Source of the DNA: Myxococcota bacterium | GTDB taxonomy: Bacteria > Myxococcota_A > UBA9160 > UBA4427 | Assembly: GCA_030748735.1 (NCBI GenBank) | Contig: JASMLK010000106.1 | Span: 1-64,000, forward strand | DNA: 64,000 bases | Direction: 5' to 3' | Shown here: in pieces, positions 49,659-59,600 of the stretch | How positions within the stretch are numbered: the stretch's first letter is position 1 | How the letters are laid out: every line of letters starts with the position of its first letter | Made by a program: the position numbers and the translations under genes | The notes under the pieces: generated by a model | Told to the model about the DNA's origin: nothing | Databases searched by the model: none | What the model saw: the letters and a program-made list of their open reading frames with translations, nothing else

Positions 49659-49703
49659 ATGACGTCGATGTCAGCGGGTGACATAAATGTCAGCCCATGT
49701 CAT
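49659..49703. promoter_or_regulatory. Candidate TetR operator: cluster of TGACAT/ATGTCA half-sites
   Basis: TGACgtcgATGTCAgcgggTGACATaaATGTCAgcccATGTCATAG; core palindrome TGACAT-AA-ATGTCA at 49679-49692, between divergent asnS and tetR. Confidence 0.65.
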
Positions 49704-49704
49704 A

Positions 49705-50421
49705 GTGAGGCGCATTGTCGCGCCATGCCTCCACCCGACCGACCGGAAAGCACCCAGGTTGAACGCCCGAGACGACAAACGAACGAGCGAGCAGGACGAC
49801 CGCCAACCCAGCGAGGGGGCTGCCGTCCGTTCCGCCGCGGCGCGCAGTCGCCAGGCCACGCGAGAGCGACTGCTCGAAAGCGGTCGCCAACTCTTCGCCA
49901 AGCAGGGACTCCACGGCGTGACGACCCATGACATCGCTCATGGCGCCGAAGTCGCGGCCGGCACCTTCTATCTCCACTTCAAGAACAAGCGCGAAGTCTT
50001 TCGCGAGATCGTCGACGGCTCGGTGGGCGAGCTGATCGAGTGCATCGAGAGCGCCGTCGAACCGTTCGTCGAAACCGATGATCTGGCCGGCGTGGTCCGG
50101 GCACAGGTCGAGGCCATGGTGGACTTCGCGGAAGACCATCGCGAAGTCATTCGCATGCTCTTCAGTGCCGACAGTGGCGCCGCCGCAGTCGGCTCCGACG
50201 TCTTGGATCTGCTCGCCTCGACGATCGCCGAAGGTCGCCGCGAGTTGATGGCGGCCGGCGTCGCGCCCAAGAACGTCGACCCCGCCGTGCTCGGCCAGGC
50301 AATGGTCGGCATGTGCGCACAGGTGCTTTCGTGGTGGAGCGAAGACCCGAGTCGCGTATCGCGCGACGCACTGATCGAGAGCCTCACCGAGATTCAGCGT
50401 TCGGGAACCCATCCCGTCTGA
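49705..50421 (+). CDS. TetR/AcrR family transcriptional regulator
   Basis: ATRERLLESGRQLFAKQGLHGVTTHDIAHGAEVAAGTFYLHFKNKREVFREIVDGSV HTH. The annotated ATG at 49687 lies inside the palindrome, so GTG at 49705 or later is preferred. Confidence 0.9.
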   Translation: MRRIVAPCLHPTDRKAPRLNARDDKRTSEQDDRQPSEGAAVRSAAARSRQATRERLLESGRQLFAKQGLHGVTTHDIAHGAEVAAGTFYLHFKNKREVFREIVDGSVGELIECIESAVEPFVETDDLAGVVRAQVEAMVDFAEDHREVIRMLFSADSGAAAVGSDVLDLLASTIAEGRRELMAAGVAPKNVDPAVLGQAMVGMCAQVLSWWSEDPSRVSRDALIESLTEIQRSGTHPV

Positions 50422-50517
50422 TCACACCACCCAGAAACCAGACTGCGGCTCGTTCCGCATTTCTGGGCGTGCTCGACGCAAGTGCGCCCGTACCAAAACC
50501 CAGGAGATTCGAAAGAC

Positions 50518-51660
50518 ATGGCACACCCCGTTGATCCGTCCATCACGCATCACCCGGCGTACAACACCCTCGACCGGGACGACTTTGGTTCGATGCTCTC
50601 GCTTGCGCGCTACGCCGAACGCACGAGCGACTTCGACCACATCATTTCCGCGACCGTCGATCACTTCTGGGACCCGAACGACCCGCGCTACATCGACTTC
50701 GCCGACGCGCAGTACGACTTCGACACGACGAACGAAACCCTCATGCCGCGCGACTTCTGCATCGAACTGCAGTGCGCCGTGGCGGACAAGCTCGACGAAG
50801 GCCAGCAGATCAGGCTCGCCAACGAGAACACGCGCTTCCAGCTTTCGAGCATCCTGCACGGCGAACAGGGGGCGCTTTCCCTCTCGGCCAGCCTCGCGAT
50901 GATCCTGCGCGACCCGGGCGCGCAGGAATACGCCACCAACCAGGCACGCGAAGAAGCCCGCCACGTGGCCGGCTTCAGCAACTACATCGCGAAGCGCTGG
51001 GGCACCCCGCTCGAGTCGGGGCCAACGCTCAAGAACCTGATGTGTGAAGTCGTCACGACACAGAAGGTCTACAAGAAGCTGATCGGCATGCAGATGCTGA
51101 TCGAGGGCCTCGCGATGGGGGCGTTCGCCACGATCAACGCCAACACGAACGACCCGCTGCTCCAGCGCTTGATCCAGTTCACCATGACGGACGAAGCCTT
51201 CCACCACAAGTTCGGCAAGATCTGGGCCGACAAGACCGTGCCCAAGCTCTCGCCCGAAGAACACGAAGTGGTCGAAGACTGGGCGGCCGAGTGCTTCCAG
51301 CACCTGCTCTTCAACCTGATCAACGCCGAACAGAAGCAGGCGATCTACGGCGAATTCGGGCTCGACTGGGAATGGGTGCGCAGTGCGGTCATCGAAGCGT
51401 TCAGCGATGAGGACCGACGCGCGTCGATGACGGAGAGCACGGACATCTTCCGGGTGCTGATCAAGACGCTGCTGAAGGCGGGCATCATCACCGACCGCAC
51501 GCGGCACATCTACGCGCAATGGGTCGACATGAACGAGCTCAATCGCGAGGACGCCGAAGTCGTCGGCACCGACGTCGCCGAAGAAGCGATGGATGTGCTG
51601 CGCGACATCAACCGTGGGCGCAAGAAGATCGGCAAGGCGCTGCGCAGCGTCGAGCTCTGA
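50518..51660 (+). CDS. Ferritin-like diiron protein (candidate oxidase/oxygenase)
   Basis: E and ExxH pairs: SSILHGEQGAL, EEARHVAGF, MLIEGLAMGAF, TDEAFHHKFG. Confidence 0.82.
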   Translation: MAHPVDPSITHHPAYNTLDRDDFGSMLSLARYAERTSDFDHIISATVDHFWDPNDPRYIDFADAQYDFDTTNETLMPRDFCIELQCAVADKLDEGQQIRLANENTRFQLSSILHGEQGALSLSASLAMILRDPGAQEYATNQAREEARHVAGFSNYIAKRWGTPLESGPTLKNLMCEVVTTQKVYKKLIGMQMLIEGLAMGAFATINANTNDPLLQRLIQFTMTDEAFHHKFGKIWADKTVPKLSPEEHEVVEDWAAECFQHLLFNLINAEQKQAIYGEFGLDWEWVRSAVIEAFSDEDRRASMTESTDIFRVLIKTLLKAGIITDRTRHIYAQWVDMNELNREDAEVVGTDVAEEAMDVLRDINRGRKKIGKALRSVEL

Positions 51661-51724
51661 TCGAGACTCTACCTTTCGACGAGCGCTGGGTTCGCTTTCA
51701 GCAGCGGATCCGGCGCTCTGCGTT

Positions 51725-52498
51725 TCAGCCGCCGCGGCGTCGACCGAAGCCCGAACCCATGAGACCGGTCGCGACCAGCACGAGCAGCGCGACCGCCATC
51801 AGGTCCATGGCCAGCGGGCCGAAGCGACCGAAGATGCGGCCCGAGTGGAGGTCGGCGACGACGCGCGTGCGGGGAAGACCTTCCCCGCGGTAGCCGTGCA
51901 GGATGGCTTCGCGCTCTTCGGCGCTCGCCGGCGTCGACTCGCTCCATGTCACGTCGAGAGTCGGGTCATGGGGCTCCCAGCCGAGCAGGTCTGCGTCCGA
52001 AGCGAAGCGACCTTCGGGCGTTTCGACCGCAAGGCGTCGCTGCACAGTCATGCCAACGCGCACGACCTGCCCAGGCAACGATGCGGAATCCATCTGGTCG
52101 ACGATGGGTTCGCGATCGTCTGCGATCTTCGGGTCGGGGTCGAAGATGATGATGCGATCGTGCATCGCGAACGCGACGAAGCGCTGGACAGCCACTGCAC
52201 CGACGAGGGGGGAGCGGGTCGAGCCCACGAGACGACCGTCGAGATAGAGCCCATGCTCGAGACTCGCGGCGCTGTGCCGCCCCACTCCGTAGTGAACGAT
52301 CTCTTCACTGGGCGCCACGCCATACCAGCCGAGCAGCACTTCGGATGAAACCGTGCCCTTCATCCACGCGACATCGTCGACGTGATTGAGCAGCACTCCG
52401 GTCACCGCGAGCAAGAGCACCACGACTGCGGCGACCTGGCCGAGAAAGCGGTGTGCAGCGATGAAAGTCCTACGGCGCCTTGGATTGAGTCGTGCCAC
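51725..52498 (-). CDS. PepSY-associated TM helix family protein
   Basis: FIAAHRFLGQVAAVVVLLLAVTGVLLNHVDD ... VVADLHSGRIFGRFGPLAMDLMAVALLVLVATGLMG. Confidence 0.82.
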   Translation of the reverse strand: MARLNPRRRRTFIAAHRFLGQVAAVVVLLLAVTGVLLNHVDDVAWMKGTVSSEVLLGWYGVAPSEEIVHYGVGRHSAASLEHGLYLDGRLVGSTRSPLVGAVAVQRFVAFAMHDRIIIFDPDPKIADDREPIVDQMDSASLPGQVVRVGMTVQRRLAVETPEGRFASDADLLGWEPHDPTLDVTWSESTPASAEEREAILHGYRGEGLPRTRVVADLHSGRIFGRFGPLAMDLMAVALLVLVATGLMGSGFGRRRGG

Positions 52499-53009
52499 CG
52501 GGATGGTCTACCGCACGATCGAGCACGAGGGCCAGTCGCGCCACCTTCGTCGCAGCGCGAACCGACAAGGTCGCGCCGCTGATGCCGTCGATGTCGCGAT
52601 CGAGTTGGGTGTCTGCATCGACCCGGGCGCCTCGGTACTGGTCCATGAAGAAGGGGAAGCGGATCTCCCATCCGCGCGACTCACGATAGGTCAGAACCTT
52701 CACCGCTTCGATGTGACCGGCCTCGACCACGACGCCCAGGGTGATCGGTTCGACCTTGCCGATCTCGTCGAGAATCCAGGCACTTCGATCGCCCGACACC
52801 CAGTAGCGAACCCGGAGGTCGCGATAACGGTGGCCGAGGACGCGCTCGACTTCTTGCTGGAGATCGCCCGTGACCCACACCGCCTTTGCGAGGGGCGGTG
52901 CGTCGGGGAACGCCTCCGCGACGAAGGCGGCCGGGGTCTGATACACCTCGGCCGCACTCGCCTGCAGGGCGACGCCAAGCGACACGGCAATGATCCAGAA
53001 CGTTCGCAT
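52470..53009 (-). CDS. Periplasmic FMN-binding domain protein
   Basis: MRTFWIIAVSLGVALQASAAEVYQTP signal; IDGISGATLSVRAATKV (FMN attachment SGAT-type motif). Confidence 0.88.
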   Translation of the reverse strand: MRTFWIIAVSLGVALQASAAEVYQTPAAFVAEAFPDAPPLAKAVWVTGDLQQEVERVLGHRYRDLRVRYWVSGDRSAWILDEIGKVEPITLGVVVEAGHIEAVKVLTYRESRGWEIRFPFFMDQYRGARVDADTQLDRDIDGISGATLSVRAATKVARLALVLDRAVDHPGGTTQSKAP

Positions 53010-53071
53010 TCGAGGCCTGCTTTCTGTTTCCAGTCGACGATCGACCGGCACGATCGGATAGCGAATGCGGG

Positions 53072-54241
53072 CTAGAAGTTGAAGCCCATTCCGATGTTCA
53101 CGCCGTCGAGTTCCGCAGCACCATTGTCGTTGCGCTGGAACTGCCCATCGACCTTGAGCACCACCTGTTCGTGGGGCCAGAAGTTGAAGCCGACGTCGTA
53201 CTGCCGCATCGTGCCGCCACTGTTGCCGGCCAGCGTGTTGTACTGGTTGTAGCGAGCGAAGACCCCGACGCAGTCGGCGAGCTTGTACGAAGGTTCGACG
53301 TAGAAGCCGTACTGCTCGTCGGCACCGACGTCCTCGGCGGCGTCGGAGTGAAGGTCCCAACGTGCGTAGAGGGCGCGCAATCCGAAGGGACCGCGTTCGT
53401 AGACCATGTGCGCTTCGACCAGGGTCCCGGGCGTGTTCTCTCCGCTCGCCGCGACGTCTTCACTCCACTGCACCGTGGCGCCGAGTTCGAGGCCGGGGTG
53501 CCCGCGATAGACGACACGCCCGGTGATCGCGACGTCGGAAGCGTTTGCTTTGGCGACCTTCTGACGACCGCCGCGGATCTCGAAGGTGTCGTCCGTCTGC
53601 AAACCCGTGTGGACGGCAACATCGGTCGAAATCCCGTTGTCGAAGCGTCGCGTCAGCATCGCGCCGCCTTCCCACCAGGTGGAGGGAATGATCGCCTTCT
53701 CGACGGGATTGCGTTCGACGCCGTAGAAGGTCGGCGGCTCGTGGGTTTCGTTCAGGATGCCGACCGGAACGAGGAAGAGCCCCGTGTTGGCCGTGAGGTC
53801 GTGGGGGAGGTCGAACTGGATGAAGGCCTGCTCGAGTTCGACTTCGCCGGGCTTTCCGTCACCGGCAAGCGCGTGCTCGAGTTCGAGTTCGGAGTAGAAG
53901 CGAATGCTCTCGCTGAAGTCGTGATTGACGAACAAGACGAAGCGATGGAAGTCCGCCTGCGACTTGTTCTCCGCGCCATCGCTGCCTTCGAGGAAGTTGA
54001 AGTGGAGTTCGCCATAGCCGCCGAGGGTCGTGTCGTTGAACCAACCATCGGCCTGGCCTCCGCCCGCGTTCTCGACTGCGTCGGCCGTGGCGTCGATCTG
54101 CTTCTGCTGCTCCTTCATCATCTCGTGGAGTTCCTGGTTGCTCGGCGAATCTTCGGCGAACGCAGGCATGGCGAACGAGACGAGGGCTGCGGTGACGATC
54201 GCGATGCGACGTCGAATCACTTCGGTGTGGGCGGGCTTCAT
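53072..54241 (-). CDS. Porin-like outer-membrane protein
   Basis: MKPAHTEVIRRRIAIVTAALVSFAMPAFAED signal; coiled-coil stretch; TTLGGYGELHFNFLEG...FHRFVLFVNHDFSESIRFYSELELEHAL; ends ...GVNIGMGFNF. Confidence 0.88.
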   Translation of the reverse strand: MKPAHTEVIRRRIAIVTAALVSFAMPAFAEDSPSNQELHEMMKEQQKQIDATADAVENAGGGQADGWFNDTTLGGYGELHFNFLEGSDGAENKSQADFHRFVLFVNHDFSESIRFYSELELEHALAGDGKPGEVELEQAFIQFDLPHDLTANTGLFLVPVGILNETHEPPTFYGVERNPVEKAIIPSTWWEGGAMLTRRFDNGISTDVAVHTGLQTDDTFEIRGGRQKVAKANASDVAITGRVVYRGHPGLELGATVQWSEDVAASGENTPGTLVEAHMVYERGPFGLRALYARWDLHSDAAEDVGADEQYGFYVEPSYKLADCVGVFARYNQYNTLAGNSGGTMRQYDVGFNFWPHEQVVLKVDGQFQRNDNGAAELDGVNIGMGFNF

Positions 54242-54269
54242 TTTGGGGTCTTCACTCCGTCGGGACGCT

Positions 54270-54299
54270 TTCGGGTTCGGGTTCGGGTTCGGGTTCGGG
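54270..54299 (+). repeat. Hexanucleotide microsatellite (TTCGGG)x5
   Basis: ttcgggttcgggttcgggttcgggttcggg, about 29-58 nt upstream of the minus-strand porin ATG (54241). Confidence 0.95.
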
Positions 54300-54647
54300 T
54301 TTGCCCAACGATCGGCCCGCGCGATCGAACACCGTGCGTGCGCGAGACCCCTCGTTGGGGATGATTCGAATAGCACTGCGTCCTGCAAACGACAATGGTT
54401 TTCATGTAGAAATTGATCACTTTTCACGGACAGGCCATGAGGGGAAGAGTCGTATTCCTTCGATAATCTCAATACTTACGGCGCTTTCTACTTCTCCGCC
54501 CATCTGAAAACCAGTTTCGTTTTCTTTTTAGCAGTGAGACCCGACGCCTCAGGTTCAGGTGCCCATCGCGGGGACTCCGATCGCGCCCTTTCGGAACTGC
54601 CCCGCCCTTCATGGCTTCCCACCCAATGAAGTCGCCTGGAGCGCTGT

Positions 54648-56666
54648 TCAGTCGGCGCACAACGCATCGCCCAGGCCGGACGAACGTTTCGTGTCGCTTT
54701 CGACCGCCTGAGCGATCGCGTTCGTGGACGCGTAGAGCGTCACGTGCTCGCGCGCCCGGGTAATCGCGGTGTAGAGCTGCTGTCGGGTCATCCGTTCCGC
54801 CGCGGCGTCGCTGATCACGACGGCCACGCGGGCGAACTCCGACCCCTGGCTCTTGTGGATCGTCATCGCGTAGGCGGGTTCGAAGGCGGGCAGTCGCGCA
54901 GGTGAAAGAAGACGCGTCGCGGGCTCGGGGCGCTCGGCAGCTTCGGCCGACGGCTTCCCATCCGCGACGGCGCGCGGAAACGCAACGCATAGACGCGCGA
55001 GCGCTTCGTCACCGCAAGCCACGAAGAAACCGATGTCCCCATTGAAGAGTTGCTGCGTGTGGTCGTTCTCGGTGACGAGTACAGGGCGGCCCATCGGATC
55101 GCCCGGCGCTGAAGCCAGTGAACCCGCGCGCCTCAACTCATGCTCGATTTCGCGATTCAGCCCCTCGACTCCACCGCGACCGGCGCGCAGAGGGGAGAGC
55201 ACTCGAAAACCCGCGAAAGCGGAAAGCATGCGAACCGGATCCGACTCTTCGAGGTAGGGCGTGAACCCTGCCACGACTTCGCTGCGAAACAGCCCGTGTG
55301 CGTCACGCGTTTCGTGGATGAACGCGCGGCGCTCGACTTCCGGATGCCCCTCGCTCGCCAGGATGTCGAGCACGGCGCCTGAATCACCCGCATTGATCGC
55401 CACGGCGAGCGCGCCGATCCCCCGGTCGGAGGCGTAGCGATAGCTGCGCGTGAGTCGCACGACGTTGTTCTGCAGAGCGCTCCGCGGGCTTCCCTCCTCG
55501 GCGCGTGGAACACGCGCGCCCGCGAGTTCGTCGAGGGTGTCCGCGAACGAAGACTCGAAACCTTCTGGGAGCGCTGAGCGACAGACGTCGCCCATCACCG
55601 CCCCCGCTTCGACCGACGCCAGCTGATGTTCGTCGCCAAGCAGGATGACGCGTGCTTGCTCCGGAACGGCCTCGAGCAGGCGCGTCATCAACGCAAGGTC
55701 GACCATCGAAGCTTCGTCGACGACGATGAGGTCTACCGGAACCGGGCGGTTCGCGTCGTGACGCACGCCGGGTCGCGCACCACCCCGCACACCGAGACAG
55801 CGATGGACCGTGACGGCATCACGCGGCAGCGCGGCCTTCACCTGTTCCGAACATTCGAGCGCATCGGCGCCGCGTTGGATCGCGGCAGCAAGTGTCGCGG
55901 CGGCCTTGCCCGTGGGCGCCACCAATGCGATGCGCGGCACTTCTCCGCATTCGCCCTCGAGGGCCTGCTCGATCGCGAGCGCGAGGATCTTCACCACGGT
56001 CGCGGTCTTTCCGGTACCGGGGCCGCCCGAAATGACGGTCAAGCGTTGTTCGAGGGCGACCGCAGCTGCGAGGCGCTGGCGATCCAGCTCGCGAACGGTC
56101 GCACCAGCCTCTGCTGGCTGCATGAAGTCGAAGGCGGCCTGGTCCGCCCCCTCGGTCGGTGCGCCTTCACGCGCAGCCGAGGCGATGGGGAAGTAGCGAT
56201 CGAGGCCGGCGAGAAGTCTCTCCACGTCGGCCGACAACGAGGGGGCGAGTGCGCGTCGGCGCAACTGTTCGGCGAGCCGCGACTGGTAGGACCAGTAGCG
56301 ATGTAGATAGAGACGCCCTGAATCGTCGAGAACCAGGGGGCGTCTCTTACCGCGCGCAACGGACGGGTCGTGGGTACGCGCTTCGCTCTCCGTTTGAACG
56401 AGCGGGCTCCCCTCGAGCGCCCCGAGTAGCGACGCTGCCGACGGGCGATCCGTTGAATCGAGGCCAGGCAATCGACTCGCCACGGCCTCGTCACTCCCGA
56501 GGTCGAAGCAGATGTGACCCTCAGCGGCTTCGCGTCGGGCCAGAGCCGCGGCGAAGAGCACGAGCGGTTCGTCTTCTTTCGCGATCGCCGCGAGTCGCTC
56601 GGCGAACGCGCAGTCGAGAAGGGAGAGCAGCGACTTTTCTCGCAGCGTGTCGAGGGTCAACGTCAT
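54648..56666 (-). CDS. recD: Exodeoxyribonuclease V subunit alpha (RecD)
   Basis: LTVISGGPGTGKTATVVKILALAIE Walker A; LIVVDEASMVDLALMTRLLEAVP; C-term YAMTIHKSQGSEFARVAVVISD, LYTAITRAREHVTLY. Confidence 0.96.
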   Translation of the reverse strand: MTLTLDTLREKSLLSLLDCAFAERLAAIAKEDEPLVLFAAALARREAAEGHICFDLGSDEAVASRLPGLDSTDRPSAASLLGALEGSPLVQTESEARTHDPSVARGKRRPLVLDDSGRLYLHRYWSYQSRLAEQLRRRALAPSLSADVERLLAGLDRYFPIASAAREGAPTEGADQAAFDFMQPAEAGATVRELDRQRLAAAVALEQRLTVISGGPGTGKTATVVKILALAIEQALEGECGEVPRIALVAPTGKAAATLAAAIQRGADALECSEQVKAALPRDAVTVHRCLGVRGGARPGVRHDANRPVPVDLIVVDEASMVDLALMTRLLEAVPEQARVILLGDEHQLASVEAGAVMGDVCRSALPEGFESSFADTLDELAGARVPRAEEGSPRSALQNNVVRLTRSYRYASDRGIGALAVAINAGDSGAVLDILASEGHPEVERRAFIHETRDAHGLFRSEVVAGFTPYLEESDPVRMLSAFAGFRVLSPLRAGRGGVEGLNREIEHELRRAGSLASAPGDPMGRPVLVTENDHTQQLFNGDIGFFVACGDEALARLCVAFPRAVADGKPSAEAAERPEPATRLLSPARLPAFEPAYAMTIHKSQGSEFARVAVVISDAAAERMTRQQLYTAITRAREHVTLYASTNAIAQAVESDTKRSSGLGDALCAD

Positions 56667-59600
56667 GCCGCCGCAACCCCCGGTGCGTCGAGCAGGGCCG
56701 AAAGTGCGGCGATGCGCGCGGCGCTCGGACGATGCTGGAAAATCCCCGTTCCGGTCGGCGCCGACGGGTCCATGCCGCGCAGGAACAGGTAGTAGACACC
56801 ACCAAAGTGGGTCTCGTAGTCGTAGTCGGCAACGCGCGCAGCCAGGTAACGGTCGATCGCCACCGTATAAAGGTGATACTGGAGTACGTAGTGATGTTCC
56901 TGCATCGGATGCAGCAACGCTGCAGGCTGATAGTCGGCTGCGTTGTCGCCGAGATGGTTCGACTTGTAGTCGACCACGTAGTAGCGACCACGCCATTCGA
57001 ACATGAGGTCGACGAAGCCGCGCAGATAACCCGTGAGGGATTCGAAGCGAAGGCGTTCCAACCGCGGTGCGTAGTCGACGGCGAGCTGCCGCGAGACTTC
57101 GTCGTCGGCGAACTCGCGAAACAGCGCTGCAAGATGCGCGGCGCGCAGCCCGTCGGCCTGCTCTGCGACGGGAACCAGGAACTCGACTTCGTCGAGGCGC
57201 GCACCGCAAGCCAACGCACGCAGACAGAGGCCCTGGTCGCCGATTGGCGCGTCCAATACACGTTCGATATCGCGACCGAGCGGGCCACGCGCGACTTCAT
57301 CGACACCGTGACGATCGAGAAGCCCGGCGAGTTCACCTTCCAGTTGCGGGTTGACCGGCTCTCGAAAGTCGAGGTGTTCGAGGATGCTGTGCAGGAGAAC
57401 CCCCGTCCGGGCCCCCGGTGCGAGACCTTCGAAGAGGCACTCGCCTTCGGGTAGCGGTTCGCTGGCTTCGATGTCCTGCGCGTCGACTTCGTCACGATCT
57501 GCCCCTTCGGCGCGCAACGGGGGGAGCACAGGTACGACTTCTCGATCGGAGGCGGCGAGTTGGGAAAAGCTCGAATGTCGCCAGGTCGAGGTCAGGACGC
57601 GCGAAACCTCCGGGGCTTCGCCCGGGGGCGGCTGTACCGCGGGCTGCGGACGCGGCGCTTCATCGCCCGACAACGACCGCACGGAAATCGACCCTGCCGC
57701 GCTTTCCGCGAACGCCTCGAGTTCGCCGCGAAGTCCGCCATCGTCGAGCTGCTTCCAACCTGCGGCGTCGAGTTCGGGATGCAACAGGGGAAACAGTGCG
57801 GACTTGTCTGCATCGCGCACCGCGCCCCACACGACGCTGCAGCGATGCTTGGCGCGGGTCAGTGCCACGTAGAGCATGCGGGTGCCTTCGGCGAGGTTCT
57901 CTTCCCGGGCACGTTCGATGTTCTCGGCATGCTCGGGCGACCCCAGGTCGAGCACGACTTCGCCGTCCCGCTCGGGGTCGTCGGACGCCATGTGAAAGCG
58001 CGTTCGGGCCTTTGCCGCCTGCTGTAGTTCGGCCGACGCAAACAGGAACGGGCAGTAGACGATCGGGTACTCGAGTCCCTTGCTCTTGTGAATGGTCACG
58101 ACGCGTACCGCGGCGCGGTCGGATTCGAGCCGCAGTTCTCCTTCTTCGCCCACGGCGTTGCCGCGCAGCTCGCGATCGGAACGCATCCGCGAGAGCCACT
58201 GCACCATGCCCTGCGGTCCGAGGTGATCGCCTTGCGCCGCGCGTTCGGCGAGTTCGCCGATGTGGAGGATGTTGGCCAGACGCCGCTCGCCCCCTTCGAC
58301 CTCCAGCAGGCGTCGATGAACGTCGCCCTCGTGCAAGAGCGCGTGGAACATGCGAACGAAGCCGTGTCGATTCCAGGTCTCGTGCCAGGCACCGAAGCGC
58401 TCGAGCCATGGATCCCAGGCGAATTCGTCTTTGCGCCACCCATCGAAGTCAGCCGCGATCTTGCCGAAGATCCGGGTCGCGAGCGCAGCGCGAATGCGCG
58501 AAAGCGAGCGGGGTTCGGCGATGGCTTCGAGTATGCGTTCGATGTCCAGTGCTTCGTCGGAGTCGAGGACGCTCGCGTTGCCAAGGAGCGCGGCTGCAAC
58601 GCCGGCGGCGCGCAGGGCGTTGACCATGCGAAGGGTCTGGTCGTTCGTTCGACACAGCACCGCAATGTCACCCGGCCCCACGGGCCGACCGTCGATGCTC
58701 GTCTCGCTCGCGAGCAGACGCGCGATGTCGGCTGCGACCCGCCACGGCACGACTTCGCTCACCCGCGCCTTGTCGATGGGCTTGTCGCCTTCGCGTTCGA
58801 GGAAGAGCAGGTCCAATGCGCCGGGCGACGACTCGCCTTTCGGCGGCGCCAATGCGTCGACCGCACCGGGCCGTGCCGTCACCGCCTCGAACCGAATCTC
58901 CTCCATACGAAACGGACTTCCGTTGTCCGGCGAGAACAATGACGCCAACGCGTCGATCAACCCCGGGTCGGAGCGCCAGTTGACGTTGAGGGTAAAGCAG
59001 CGTTCGCTGGCGTCGCCCTTCGCGCGGAGATACGCGTGTACGTCTGCACCACGGAAGGCATAGATTGCCTGTTTGGGGTCCCCGATCAAGAACAACGGGG
59101 CGTTCGCGTCGTGCCAGATGCGACGCACGATCTCGTACTGCAGTTGGTCGGTGTCCTGGAACTCGTCGACGAGGGCCGCGCTGAACGCGCTGCGCAAGCG
59201 CGCCGCAAAGCGCGAACCACTCGGACTGACCAGCGCCGTTCTCATTTGCGCGAGCAGGTCGTCGTAGGACTGGCGTGCGGCTTCGCGCTTTCGTTCGGCG
59301 AGTTGCTTCGTCGTCTCGCTGATCAATCTGCGTTCGAGGCTGACCTGGCGGTCGCGCAGCGCCTCGGCCGCGTCATCGTTCGCGGCGAGGAGTGCTTCGC
59401 ATGCGCCAAAGAAGGGATGATCCGGCGGGGCCTTGCCCTTCTTCGTCCCCGCCTCGATCCCCGAAGCACCCAGGCGTGCCAGCTTCTTTCGCGGACCTTC
59501 ACTCGAAATCGGCAGCCGATCGTCCTGCAACAGGGCTTCGGTGTCTCTGCGCCAGATCGTCTGGATGTTCTTGACGGAGTAGCTGCGACGATTCAGCTGA

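Noticed and set aside
53171-54364. 397-aa plus-strand ORF opposite the porin gene
   Set aside because: Antisense shadow; its C-terminus (VRVRVRVRV) is simply the hexamer microsatellite.
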